A stretch of DNA of 35,350 bases from Gemmatimonadota bacterium (GTDB lineage Bacteria > Gemmatimonadota > Gemmatimonadetes > Longimicrobiales > Gaopeijiaceae): positions 1 through 35,350 of the forward strand of contig JAUIKL010000018.1 in assembly GCA_030430625.1 (NCBI GenBank). Reading direction: 5' to 3'. The translations under genes and the position numbers were made by a program. Below the pieces are notes generated by a model. That model worked only from the letters and a program-made list of their open reading frames with translations, was not told the DNA's origin and ran no database searches. Shown one piece after another: positions 1 to 8,002 of the stretch. Position 1 is the first letter of the stretch; the number at the start of each line of letters is the position of its first letter.

Positions 1-507
1 TGGGCCGGGCCGCGGGGCGAGCGCTTCGAGGTTCTGACGGGCTCCGCCTACCTGGCCGACCAGCGGATCGACGGCATGGTTCTCGACATGGCGCGCACGT
101 CGATCGACGTGCCGCAGGGCGGCGACTGGGCCTTCCTCCTCTCCGGTGACTCCGCACACTTCGTCGTGGCCGCCAGCGACGAGCACAGTGGGGAAACGGC
201 GCCCGATTACCGCGCATGGGGCGCCTGGGGAGAGGAAGCGACCTGGCGATGGCCCACCGTCGAGGTCGACTGGGCACGGAACGAGGCGTACCCGCCCGCC
301 CGGCGGGACGTACCCGTGGCGTGGCACCTGACGACCGAGGATCAGAGCCTGGAAGGAACCCTGGAGGCCGAGTCGGCGGAGATCGTGGCCGGCGAGGGAC
401 CGGGGCCTCTCCTCCCGGTCCGCGCACTCTACGAGGTGCGTGGCAACCTCCGGACCGACGAGGGGGACTTCCCGGTCTACGGCTTCATGGTCCACCAGCG
501 CCGCTGA
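1..507 (+). CDS. C-terminal part of an unidentified protein (left edge)
   Basis: The reading frame is open from the first base of the window and stops with TGA at 505-507, giving at least 168 residues. The true start lies outside the window; the ATG codons at 76 and 88 are internal, because the frame continues upstream with plausible protein (WAGPRGERFEVLTG). The fragment is rich in Trp, Asp, Glu and aromatic residues, with alternating hydrophobic and polar stretches like a beta-rich domain, and it ends in VYGFMVHQRR. I see no membrane segment or catalytic motif. A lipocalin-like or CrtC/AttH-like fold is conceivable but I cannot show it. The DUF445 gene starts 7 bp downstream on the same strand, so the two are probably co-transcribed. 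Confidence 0.6.
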   Translation, partial: WAGPRGERFEVLTGSAYLADQRIDGMVLDMARTSIDVPQGGDWAFLLSGDSAHFVVAASDEHSGETAPDYRAWGAWGEEATWRWPTVEVDWARNEAYPPARRDVPVAWHLTTEDQSLEGTLEAESAEIVAGEGPGPLLPVRALYEVRGNLRTDEGDFPVYGFMVHQRR

Positions 508-514
508 ACCGGCC

Positions 515-2086
515 ATGAGCGAAACCCTCCTCCTGGACCTCGTGAAGGTCCTGTTCGGGGCCCTCGCCGGCGGGCTGACGAACACGATCGCCGTGTGGAT
601 GCTCTTCCACCCGTACGAGCCTCCCACCCTCTTCAAGCGATGGCGCGTGGGCTTCCTCCACGGTGCGATCCCGAAGAACCAGCCGAGGCTGGCCGCGGCC
701 ATCGGACGCACGGTGGGGAATCGCCTCCTCACTCCCGAAGACCTCACCTCGACGTTCGCCAACCAGGAATTCCGGGACGCCTTCGATCAGCGTCTTTCGG
801 TGTTCGTGGACGAGGTGCTGAACACGGAGCGAGGCTCACTGTCCGAACTCATCCCGCCGGGGGTGCGGGACGACGTCGACGCGCTCATCGGAGAGGCCGT
901 CGGCAAGGGCCTCGAGCAACTCGACATGTACATCCAATCGGAGTCCTTCGAAGCGGCGATGGGTCGACGGGCCTCCGACCTGGTGGCCGCCGTGGCCGAC
1001 CAGCCGATCGGAGACGCACTGACGCCGGCCCGGGGCGCGGTCCTGGAAGAAGCGGTCGACGACTGGCTGAAGGGTGTCGTGGAGAGCGACGACTTCACGA
1101 ACGTCGTGGCCGAACAGATCGAGAAGGGAGCCACGAAGCTCCTCGAGCCCGGACGAACCTTCGAGCAGGTGCTCCCACTCGGACTGGTGGGCTCGGTCGA
1201 AAAGGCGATCGCCTCGTACCTACCGCTCGCCGCCCAGCGTCTCGGCGGCCTCCTCGAGGATCCGGAGGCTCGCGGGAAGTTCGAGTCGACGATCAACGAC
1301 CTCCTCCACCGCTTCCTCCGGGACCTCAAGTTCCACCAGCGGGTCGTGGCCCGGGTCGTGATGACCGAGTCGACCGTCGACAAGGTCCTCGACACGATCG
1401 AGGCCGAAGGTGCCGAGCGCCTTTCGGAGATCCTCCGGGACCCCGCCGTGCAGCAGGCAATGGCCCGCGGCGTGAACCAGGCCATCGTCGACTTCCTGCG
1501 CCGCCCGGTGCGCGAAGTGCTCGGCGCTCCCGAAGACGAGACCGTCGTTCAGGCGCGCGACACGCTCACCGAGTACGTCGTGAACATGGCGCGGGAACCG
1601 AACACTCGGGCCTTCCTCGTCGAACGACTCCACACCGCCCTGGACTCGGCGGGCGACCGGACGTGGGGCGAGGTCCTCGACAGGATCCCGATGGATCGGA
1701 TCGCGGAGGTGCTCGTCACCTTCGCACGAACGGAGATCGCGCGCGACGCCATCGAGGCCGGCACCGCCCGCCTCGTCTCCAACGCCATGGATCGCCGGAT
1801 AGGGACGCCGGCTCGATGGTTCCCCGAAGACGGCCCGGCTCGGCTGGAAGCGGCCCTCGGCGACCCGATCTGGGACTGGCTACAGACCCAGGTCCCGGCG
1901 GTCGTGGAGCGGATCGACGTGGCCCGCCGTGTGGAGGAGAAGGTGCTTCACTTCCCGACCGCACGGATGGAGGAGATCGTCCGAAAGGTGACCGACCGGG
2001 AGCTCCGCCTGATCGTCCAGCTCGGATACCTGCTCGGAGCCCTGATCGGCCTCGGCCTCGTCGGCGTGGACCGTCTGCTGGGCTGA
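515..2086 (+). CDS. DUF445 family membrane protein
   Basis: A 523-residue protein of the DUF445 family (relatives include B. subtilis YheB and E. coli YjiN), whose biochemical role is not established. The N-terminus is a hydrophobic segment with the motif GALAGGLTNTIAVWMLFHPY, typical of the family. It is followed by FLHGAIPKNQPRLAAAIG and a long, mostly helical central region of repeated amphipathic stretches. A C-terminal hydrophobic segment (LIVQLGYLLGALIGLGLVG) probably re-anchors the chain. The start at ATG 515 is chosen because the family begins close to this hydrophobic segment; an in-frame ATG at 440 would lie inside the preceding gene. There is no clear Shine-Dalgarno, and translation may be coupled to the upstream stop at 505-507. 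The C-terminus converges on a small minus-strand gene only 7 bp away. Confidence 0.85.
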   Translation: MSETLLLDLVKVLFGALAGGLTNTIAVWMLFHPYEPPTLFKRWRVGFLHGAIPKNQPRLAAAIGRTVGNRLLTPEDLTSTFANQEFRDAFDQRLSVFVDEVLNTERGSLSELIPPGVRDDVDALIGEAVGKGLEQLDMYIQSESFEAAMGRRASDLVAAVADQPIGDALTPARGAVLEEAVDDWLKGVVESDDFTNVVAEQIEKGATKLLEPGRTFEQVLPLGLVGSVEKAIASYLPLAAQRLGGLLEDPEARGKFESTINDLLHRFLRDLKFHQRVVARVVMTESTVDKVLDTIEAEGAERLSEILRDPAVQQAMARGVNQAIVDFLRRPVREVLGAPEDETVVQARDTLTEYVVNMAREPNTRAFLVERLHTALDSAGDRTWGEVLDRIPMDRIAEVLVTFARTEIARDAIEAGTARLVSNAMDRRIGTPARWFPEDGPARLEAALGDPIWDWLQTQVPAVVERIDVARRVEEKVLHFPTARMEEIVRKVTDRELRLIVQLGYLLGALIGLGLVGVDRLLG

Positions 2087-2093
2087 GCCCGAC

Positions 2094-2366
2094 TCAGTCC
2101 GCCCGGTCGTCCGGGGCCTCGAGTGAGAAGCCCGACCGCCGGCCGCGGGCGCCGCGCCGATTGCGCGAGGGGTTTCCCTTGGCGCTCGCGTTGCGCTGGA
2201 GCCAGGCGAGCGGATTCACGTTCCGCTTCTTGAGCCGCTTCTGACGCGCCGGCTCGTCCATGGCGCGCTCGAGGTCGTCCGCCGTCTGGGTGTAGCGGCC
2301 GGGCATGCCGAGCCAGATTCCGATGCCGAGGCCGACGAGCCCGGTCAGGACGAGAAAACCGGTCAT
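2094..2366 (-). CDS. small single-pass membrane protein, unknown function
   Basis: A 90-residue protein. The N-terminus (MTGFLVLTGLVGLGIGIWLGM) is a single hydrophobic segment. It is followed by a strongly charged tail rich in Arg and Lys (KRLKKRNVNPLAWLQRN, then an Arg/Gly-rich stretch), expected to lie in the cytoplasm by the positive-inside rule. The ATG at 2366 has a good Shine-Dalgarno (GGAGG, about 6 nt upstream). A hairpin at 2401-2425 separates it from the preceding minus-strand gene. I do not recognise the family. The basic tail could bind lipid headgroups or nucleic acid, but that is inference. Confidence 0.6.
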   Translation of the reverse strand: MTGFLVLTGLVGLGIGIWLGMPGRYTQTADDLERAMDEPARQKRLKKRNVNPLAWLQRNASAKGNPSRNRRGARGRRSGFSLEAPDDRAD

Positions 2367-2400
2367 ACGCCGCCTCCGAGGTGATGAGCGGGAACGACAA

Positions 2401-2425
2401 AGGCGCCCCCGAACGGAGGGCGCCT
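2401..2425 (-). terminator. hairpin terminator after the 49-aa gene
   Basis: An 8-bp perfect stem (AGGCGCCC at 2401-2408 with GGGCGCCT at 2418-2425) closes a 9-nt loop. Read on the minus strand it is followed by TTTGTC, a short T tract. It lies 29 bp downstream of the stop of the 2455-2604 gene and upstream of the next minus-strand gene. Confidence 0.5.
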
Positions 2426-2454
2426 CGTGAAACCGCGCACAGCCTCGATGCCCA

Positions 2455-2604
2455 TCACTGCTGGGTGAGCGACTCCACGACGAGCAGGCCGAGGCCGATC
2501 GTGAGGATGACCGCGACAGCCTGCGTTCCGACGGCGACCATACCGACCACCGTCCAGAAGATCATGTGGGTGAAGAGGTATCCGCCCGGGACCAGTTCGC
2601 GCAT
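2455..2604 (-). CDS. 49-aa hydrophobic small protein
   Basis: A short frame from ATG at 2604 to TGA at 2455-2457 encodes 49 residues beginning MRELVPGGYLFTHMIFW and ending GLLVVESLTQQ. Nearly the whole chain from residue 10 to 42 is hydrophobic (VVGMVAVGTQAVAVILTIG), enough for one long or two short membrane spans. It sits on the same strand as its neighbours, between a 5-prime hairpin (2660-2675) and a downstream terminator-like hairpin (2401-2425). Upstream of the ATG the only weak ribosome-site match is CGGAAG. The frame stays open further upstream but has no other start codon. Function unknown. Confidence 0.5.
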   Translation of the reverse strand: MRELVPGGYLFTHMIFWTVVGMVAVGTQAVAVILTIGLGLLVVESLTQQ

Positions 2605-2659
2605 CGTCTTCCGAATCGTCTTGAAGTTGCTGGGTCTCGCTGAAATATGCCCGCTGTTC

Positions 2660-2675
2660 GGGGTGGTGTCACCCC
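2660..2675. other. short perfect hairpin in a 110-bp intergenic gap
   Basis: GGGGTG (2660-2665) pairs perfectly with CACCCC (2670-2675) around a GTGT loop. In the plus direction it is followed by TTT, but no plus-strand gene ends here. On the minus strand it lies in the leader between the TerB-like gene and the 49-aa gene, where it could be a weak terminator or attenuator. Confidence 0.35.
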
Positions 2676-2714
2676 TTTCGGAGGCTCGGTCGCGAAGCCG
2701 GGACGTCCCCGCGG

Positions 2715-3173
2715 TCAGCCGCCGTTCGTGTACCGCTTGCGGGCTTCGGCCAGGTAGCCGGGTTCAAGACGGAGGAGGTTGCAGATCTTCCGCATGAGGT
2801 AGTCCTCCTTGTTGGCCAACTCCCCGTCGGAGTAGACGAGTCCCCACATGATCTCGGCCAACACCATCTTCTGCCCGGTCGTGTAGTGCTCTGCGATCAG
2901 GTTCGTGAACTGCCAGAGGTCGACGGCCTGTTCACGCTCCTTCTGAGCCAGGTCGAGCAGCTTCTCCGCCTCCGTCGAGTCGAGGCCGAACTGACGGCGC
3001 ACGGCCGACTCGAGGTGCTGCCGTTCGTCCTCCGTGAACTCGTCGTCGGCGTTGGCCAACTCGAGGAGGAGGGCGCACGCGGCGAGCCGGATGTCCTTGG
3101 CGCTCTCTGCGGACGGCTCCTGTTCGTCCGGCGTCATCGACGTGGAGAAGAACTTCTTGATCGCGTTCAACAT
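2715..3173 (-). CDS. TerB-like (tellurite-resistance TerB family) protein
   Basis: A 152-residue, probably cytosolic all-helical protein matching the TerB/DjlA N-terminal fold. Acidic helices carry DIRLAACALLLELANADDEF and later LAEIMWGLVYSDGELANKED. The two 'A-D-(D/G)-E' turns are the typical acidic metal-binding signature of TerB-like domains. The family is linked to membrane-associated stress responses, but single-domain members such as this have no firm function. The start at ATG 3173 is preceded by AGAGGGTGG. The gene lies 27 bp downstream of the ABC permease, so it is probably the last gene of the transglutaminase-ABC operon or a separately expressed follower. No signal peptide is visible. 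Confidence 0.75.
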   Translation of the reverse strand: MLNAIKKFFSTSMTPDEQEPSAESAKDIRLAACALLLELANADDEFTEDERQHLESAVRRQFGLDSTEAEKLLDLAQKEREQAVDLWQFTNLIAEHYTTGQKMVLAEIMWGLVYSDGELANKEDYLMRKICNLLRLEPGYLAEARKRYTNGG

Positions 3174-3200
3174 GGAGCCACCCTCTGCACCGTCCCGTCG

Positions 3201-4904
3201 TCAGAAGTCGAGCGATTGCACTCGCCGAATCCCGGCGCGCAAAGGCAACCAGGTCGCGAGTGCAGTCAGGATCGCCGCTCCGCTGACCCCCATCAAGAGC
3301 GGGACGACGCTCACCACGGCCTCGCCTCCCTGGAAGCGGCCGTTCAGATACAGGTAGACCGGCCACGCTTCGAGAATCACCACACCGGCCAGATACGACA
3401 CGGCCGCCATCATGAAGAGAAGCCCCCCGAAGGACGTCGGAATCTCCGCCACGTTCTCGGTATCGTAGTTCGGATAGAGGGCCCCGAAGCCCAGCGCCAG
3501 CGACGTCAGGGCGAAGGTGATCCCCACCATCGTGATCGACGTGAGGATCAGGATGAACGGTGTGGCTTCGAGGACGATGTTCGTCCCGACGATCAACGGG
3601 ACCGCCACGAGCAGGAGCGGAACCGTGCCCACCTTGTACTTCGTCCAGAAGAGCTTGCGCACGTCCACGGGTGACGACCGCATCAGCCACATCATCCGAC
3701 CCTCGATCGACATCGCCGGGAAGACGAAACGTGCCGCGATCGCGGCCACGACGAAGCCGGCCAGGCCGAGGTTGAGGAAGGAGACGGCGTTGATCAGCAG
3801 GAAGGAGACCTGCTCACCCGTGTAGAGCGGCAGCACGGTGATGTTGTAGACGTAGACGGCCACCAGGACACCGAGGAGCACGAGCTGGGACCACTGGGTC
3901 GTGTCCCTGAAGAAGACCCGGATCTCCTTGCCGAGCATCACTCGGCTGGCCGGCTCACTTCGGGCGAAGACCCGGTCGAGGATCCGCGACCGAGCGCGGC
4001 CTTCCTTTCGCTCCGCCCCCTCCTGCGCCCGTGTGAACCCGGCGTCGAAGTACCGACGGTGGAGCCACCCACCGACGACCAGCGTCATCAGCGCGGTGGA
4101 CCAGAGGAAGACGAAGGGGAACCACTCGAAGCGGCCGGAGAGGAAGGACATGAGCGCGTCGGCCGCCCACTCCGAGGGCAGCCACGCAGACGTCGGTGTG
4201 CGCAACACGGCGACGAAGTCGACCAGGCTGCTGAACTCCTCCGGGCTCATGAGCCGCTCGGGCCTCAGGAAGCGGAAGAGGGTGACGACACCCGCGGCGG
4301 CGAACAGTCCGATGAGCGCCAGGAGGTCCCGCGTCCGGCGTGCCGGAAAGACGTTCACGAGAAGGAGCGTGCCCGCGCTGCCCAGGACCGCCGGGATGAT
4401 CAGGAAGGGGACGACCGTGGCCAGCGCCAGCAGGTAGTACAGGGGACTGGCCGCGTACACGGCGCCGTACGCCAGGAGGAGCGGGATGGCCAGGAGGGCC
4501 ACCATCCACGACGAGTCGACGATCGTCTCGATCAGTCTGGCCGCGTACACTGTCTCCGCCTCGACGGGAGCGGCCACCACGAACTCGAGGTCTTCCGAGA
4601 GGAAGAAGGTCGAGAGGGCCGTGATCACGTTCGAGAGAACGAGGATCATGAGGAAGGTCAGAAAGGCGAGCCCGAGCAACTTGGCCGCCAGCAGGTCCCC
4701 GATCCCCTGTGTCCCCCGGAAGTAGAGGAGCATCCGGAAGATCACGCCGAAGATCAGCGCCCAGAAGAAGAGGCCCACGAAGCCGAGGAGGAATCCTTTG
4801 AAGAGGCGTCCCTCGTCGGTCCGGGCCCGGTTCAGCTTCGTACGGATCTTCGGGCGCAGGAGCCAGAAGAGTCCCGCGCGGGGACGGACGGCGGCCTGAC
4901 TCAC
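3201..4904 (-). CDS. ABC-2 type transporter permease (large, PF16949-like)
   Basis: A 567-residue polytopic membrane protein and the partner of the ATPase encoded just upstream. The start is GTG at 4904, overlapping the ATPase stop by four bases (GTGA), so translation is coupled. The N-terminal cytoplasmic part (LFWLLRPKIRTKLNRART) precedes about a dozen hydrophobic segments, for example GFLLGFVGLFFWALIFGVIF near residue 45. A conserved 'SEDLEFVVAAPVEAETVYAARL' type loop follows, split here to stay short: SEDLEFVVAAP then VEAETVYAARL. A cytoplasmic basic loop sits mid-protein (RRYFDAGFTRAQEGAERKEG), followed by a second set of spans. The layout fits the half-size ABC permeases that act as homodimers. 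Substrate unknown; export is more likely than import because there is no binding protein. Confidence 0.8.
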   Translation of the reverse strand: MSQAAVRPRAGLFWLLRPKIRTKLNRARTDEGRLFKGFLLGFVGLFFWALIFGVIFRMLLYFRGTQGIGDLLAAKLLGLAFLTFLMILVLSNVITALSTFFLSEDLEFVVAAPVEAETVYAARLIETIVDSSWMVALLAIPLLLAYGAVYAASPLYYLLALATVVPFLIIPAVLGSAGTLLLVNVFPARRTRDLLALIGLFAAAGVVTLFRFLRPERLMSPEEFSSLVDFVAVLRTPTSAWLPSEWAADALMSFLSGRFEWFPFVFLWSTALMTLVVGGWLHRRYFDAGFTRAQEGAERKEGRARSRILDRVFARSEPASRVMLGKEIRVFFRDTTQWSQLVLLGVLVAVYVYNITVLPLYTGEQVSFLLINAVSFLNLGLAGFVVAAIAARFVFPAMSIEGRMMWLMRSSPVDVRKLFWTKYKVGTVPLLLVAVPLIVGTNIVLEATPFILILTSITMVGITFALTSLALGFGALYPNYDTENVAEIPTSFGGLLFMMAAVSYLAGVVILEAWPVYLYLNGRFQGGEAVVSVVPLLMGVSGAAILTALATWLPLRAGIRRVQSLDF

Positions 4905-5842
4905 CGCTCGATCGCCTCCCGGAGCGACTCGACGATGTCGGACATCGCCTCCCCGCCCGTGACCTTGAGGAAGATGTCCTCGAGGTCGGCGCCGCCCGAC
5001 TCGGACTGTGCCCGCAGCTCCTCCATCGTACCGAAGGCGATGATCTGACCCTGGTTGATGATCGCGATCCGGTCGCACAGGGCCTCGGCCACCTCGAGCG
5101 TATGGGTCGAGAGAAAGACGGTGCCCCCGTGTCCGGCGAAGGTCCGGAAGAGGTCCTTCAGCAACCGGGCCGACCGCGGGTCGAGGCCGACCATCGGCTC
5201 GTCGACGACGATCAGCTCGGGCTGGTGAATGAGCGCGGAGCTGATGAGGATCTTCTGCCGCATCCCGTGCGAGTAGCTCTCGATCAGCTCGTCCTTCCAC
5301 GGGGTGAGGTGGAAGAGTTCGAGGAGCCGATCCGCGCGCTGCTCGACCGCATCCCCCTCGCGGCCCCACAGCCCCGCCACGAAGCGCAGGAACTCACCGC
5401 CGGAGAGCTTGTCGTAGAGGTACGGCCGGTCGGGGATGTAGCCGACGCGCGACTTCGCCTTCTCGGGAGAGGCCAGGAGATCGTCCCCGCCGACCACGAC
5501 GCGGCCGGACGAGGGCCGCAGGACACCCGCCACCATACGAATCGTCGTCGTCTTCCCGGCCCCGTTCGGTCCGAGGAAGCCGAAGATCTCACCCCTCTTC
5601 ACCGAGAGGCTCAGCCCCTTCACGGCGTGGAAGCCACCGTAGCTCTTCTTCACGTCTTCGAGCTGCAGCATCGGGGTGGTGTCGCCCTCGTCGACCACGG
5701 GCGGCGCGAGCACCGGATCCTCGGCGGGAGCACTCCCGGTGGGCGGGGTATCCGTGACAGCCCCCCCCGCAGGAGGGGTCTCCGTCGTGGTGGCGTCGGG
5801 CCCCGCGCCGTCGGTCTGTTCGTCCATCGTATCGGTTCGCAC
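4901..5842 (-). CDS. ABC transporter ATP-binding protein with acidic/Pro-rich N-terminal extension
   Basis: A 313-residue ATPase of an ABC-2 type exporter. It has Walker A GPNGAGKTT (residues 91-98), signature YSHGMRQK, Walker B ELIVVDEPMVGLDP and the H-loop LSTHTLE. The signature lacks the usual LSGGQ, as is common in this NatA/CcmA-like subgroup. GTG at 5842 is preferred because GAGGAG lies 5 nt upstream. It overlaps the transglutaminase stop by one base. ATG at 5827 is an alternative, and ATG at the domain edge (MLQLED) is also possible but lacks a ribosome site. About 57 residues before the ABC fold are low-complexity Thr/Pro/Gly/Asp with an internal near-repeat (ETPPAGG, DTPPTG). This extension is unusual for the family. 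Confidence 0.85.
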   Translation of the reverse strand: MRTDTMDEQTDGAGPDATTTETPPAGGAVTDTPPTGSAPAEDPVLAPPVVDEGDTTPMLQLEDVKKSYGGFHAVKGLSLSVKRGEIFGFLGPNGAGKTTTIRMVAGVLRPSSGRVVVGGDDLLASPEKAKSRVGYIPDRPYLYDKLSGGEFLRFVAGLWGREGDAVEQRADRLLELFHLTPWKDELIESYSHGMRQKILISSALIHQPELIVVDEPMVGLDPRSARLLKDLFRTFAGHGGTVFLSTHTLEVAEALCDRIAIINQGQIIAFGTMEELRAQSESGGADLEDIFLKVTGGEAMSDIVESLREAIER

Positions 5843-7401
5843 TACTGCTCCTCGTCGGCGGTCGCCGTGTTCAGGACTTCGATGTCGAGGTTGCCGATCA
5901 ACCGGACGATCTCGACCTGCTGGGCCAACCCGCCGATCACGAAGCGGATGTGGGACGCGTCGGCCGGGTACTGCCCGAAGGTCGGGTCGACCGCGACCCA
6001 CTCTCCGAGCCAGACCTCCGGCCACGCGTGGTAGAAGAAGGCATCGTTCACGTAGACGAGCCCGACGGCGGTCCTCGAGGGGAGGCCGAGGGCTCGAGCC
6101 AGAGCTACGTAGAGCACCGTGTGCTCGTTGCAGTCACCCTGCAGCGTCTCGAGGACCTGAACGGCGTTCGGGACGGAGAAGGTGATGCTCTTCTCCAGCA
6201 TCGTGTACACCGAGGTCGTCAGCTGACGCGCGACCTGCTTGGGGTCCTGACGCCACTGTGAGCGGCGGGCGGTGATCTCCCGCGCACGTCGGACGATGCG
6301 CTCGTCGTCACTCTGGATGAGCGGCTCGGGTTCGAGAGCCTCGCGTAGATCCATGAAGGCGTACGGGAGCTCGTAGTTCGGCCGGACCGCGTCCCAATTC
6401 TCCCGGCGAACGATCAGCGTGTCCCCTCGAAGCGTCTGCCGCCCTCCGTCGAGCTGGAAACCCTCGAGGTCGACACCACTCAGCCGGAAGCGAAGCTCCT
6501 CGTACTCGGTCACGTCGTCGAAGTCGACGTTGCTCTGGACCGCCGTGGAGAGGATGACGTCGGAGTCGATCGGGGAGCCCGATGCCAACCGCGCTTCCTC
6601 CTGCGCCTGACGCGCCAACTCGTACTCGGTCTTCTGCATCGAGAAGCCCATGGCGCTCGATGCCTGGAGGATACGCCCGTCCTCGTCGACCCAGCTCTCG
6701 ACACGGATACCGCCGAACTCCTCGGCGATCTTCCACGCGGGCACGGTGTCCTGGCGGGCCGGAGCCCACCGTCCGAAGCCGTCGATGGCCGCGGAGTCGG
6801 TGACGAAGAGGGTGTCGTACTCGAGGATGTGCACCTCGACCGTCCGGGTGCTCAGGCTGGTGGGGTCGAAGACAGGGAGACGCACGGTTTCCCCGACTTC
6901 GAGCCCTTCGCCCATGGCCACCCTGATCGGCACCACGTTCGACATGATCGGCGGTTGGGGCAGACGGAAGCTCAGATTCTGCTCACTGCCGGCCGACAGG
7001 ATGCGGACCTGGAGCGTCGTGTCGGGCAACAGCTCGCCGCTGGCCTCGAATCGACCCACCTCCGAGTCGAGGGTGAAGGAGAAATCCTCCATGACCAACG
7101 ACGGCGAGAGCTTCACCCGGGTGCGCGCCACGGCGACGCCCGTCTGACCGAGGGCCGGCAACTCGAGGTTCATGAGGTCCTCGAGTTCGAAGCCGTCCGG
7201 CAACGTGTCGAGACGGGAGGTCGCCTGACCCACCGTCCGGTCGCCCATCGTCAGCGTGTAGAAATTGATGCCCGGCGCCAGACCGAGCGCCGCTTCGGCC
7301 AGGCGCGTCAGTTCCGGCTGGAAGTACTCGTCACGCGCCTTCCACCCGACCATCGCAATCCACACCAGGACGATGGCCGTCCCGATGATCCGTCTGCGCA
7401 T
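5842..7401 (-). CDS. membrane-anchored transglutaminase-like protein
   Basis: A 519-residue protein. An N-terminal membrane anchor (IIGTAIVLVWIAMVGWKA) is followed by a long beta-rich region, then a C-terminal transglutaminase-like domain. The catalytic triad is visible: Cys424 in LQGDCNEHT, His458 in FFYHAWPEVW and Asp472 in VAVDPTFGQ. These papain-fold domains act as peptidases or cross-linkers. Here the domain probably faces the periplasm, judging by the anchor. The ATG at 7401 has an excellent Shine-Dalgarno (GGGGGGAGGAG, 5 nt upstream). It is the first gene of the operon, and the ABC ATPase follows with a one-base overlap. The pairing suggests the enzyme processes something the exporter handles, which is inference. 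Confidence 0.85.
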   Translation of the reverse strand: MRRRIIGTAIVLVWIAMVGWKARDEYFQPELTRLAEAALGLAPGINFYTLTMGDRTVGQATSRLDTLPDGFELEDLMNLELPALGQTGVAVARTRVKLSPSLVMEDFSFTLDSEVGRFEASGELLPDTTLQVRILSAGSEQNLSFRLPQPPIMSNVVPIRVAMGEGLEVGETVRLPVFDPTSLSTRTVEVHILEYDTLFVTDSAAIDGFGRWAPARQDTVPAWKIAEEFGGIRVESWVDEDGRILQASSAMGFSMQKTEYELARQAQEEARLASGSPIDSDVILSTAVQSNVDFDDVTEYEELRFRLSGVDLEGFQLDGGRQTLRGDTLIVRRENWDAVRPNYELPYAFMDLREALEPEPLIQSDDERIVRRAREITARRSQWRQDPKQVARQLTTSVYTMLEKSITFSVPNAVQVLETLQGDCNEHTVLYVALARALGLPSRTAVGLVYVNDAFFYHAWPEVWLGEWVAVDPTFGQYPADASHIRFVIGGLAQQVEIVRLIGNLDIEVLNTATADEEQ

Positions 7402-7489
7402 CCAGCTCCTCCCCCCGAGACGCGACTGCGCGAAGTATGGTTTCCTGCTTTACACCGTGTCGCAGTTCACCACCGGGCATCAAGGCTTT

Positions 7490-8002
7490 TCAGCCGCCGG
7501 CCGGGAGGACTCCTTCGATGGCCGCGCGGAAGAGGTCCGCTTCGAAGTCGCTCGGGACGACGATTCTCACTTCGTCGGGAGGCAGCCCGTCGCGCCCGTG
7601 GTCGGCCAGAAGCTCGACCAGCGCCCTCGCCGCGACCTCGGGTTCGGTCGTGCCGACCCCGAGTCCGAGCGGCGGCATGGCCAGGCTCTCGATACCGAAG
7701 TCGGCGGCCCGCCCGAGCGCGTTCTTCACCGCACGCTGGATCACGGGGCTCGTCGTGCCTTCCTCCGCAGACATGACCACGATGTGGATGAGGAAGCTGC
7801 ACGGGAGATCACCCGCTGGGGTGACGACCGCACTCCCGAGGGGAAGGGTCTCCATCCTGCGGAGCCGCTCCTCCACACGGGGCCCGGCAAGGGCACCCAG
7901 ATCCCGGGACAGGGCACTGACCGGGTCGAGGTCCGATCGGACCGGTCGCACCACCGCCTCACACGTCGACTCGGCCAGCGAACCGCGCTCGACCCTTATC
8001 AC
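7490..8002 (-). CDS. divergent macro-domain (ADP-ribose-binding fold) protein
   Basis: A 170-residue protein resembling the macro (Appr-1-p processing) fold. It has the mid-domain strand PLGSAVVTPAGDLPCSFLIH, the helix-strand segment ALGRAADFGIESLAMPPLG followed by LGVG (equivalent to the family's 'sIAfPalGtG' loop), and a last strand VRIVVPS. The first ADP-ribose loop, normally 'NAAN', is not recognisable; the corresponding stretch reads EAVVRPVRSDLDP. This suggests altered ligand binding or loss of hydrolase activity. The start is GTG at 8002, overlapping the stop of the upstream TPR gene by four bases (GTGA). An earlier start would lie deep inside the TPR gene. It is the last gene of a six-gene unit and lies 88 bp upstream of the transglutaminase gene start. 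Confidence 0.7.
   Translation of the reverse strand: MIRVERGSLAESTCEAVVRPVRSDLDPVSALSRDLGALAGPRVEERLRRMETLPLGSAVVTPAGDLPCSFLIHIVVMSAEEGTTSPVIQRAVKNALGRAADFGIESLAMPPLGLGVGTTEPEVAARALVELLADHGRDGLPPDEVRIVVPSDFEADLFRAAIEGVLPAGG

Noticed and set aside
595-2244. A long plus-strand open frame overlapping the DUF445 gene
   Set aside because: It encodes Arg/Gly/Pro-rich sequence typical of an out-of-frame shadow in GC-rich DNA, and the DUF445 frame has clear family motifs.
4905-5369. An extended N-terminus for the ABC permease beginning far upstream
   Set aside because: The extra residues are an out-of-frame reading of the ATPase gene. GTG at 4904 gives the usual coupled start.
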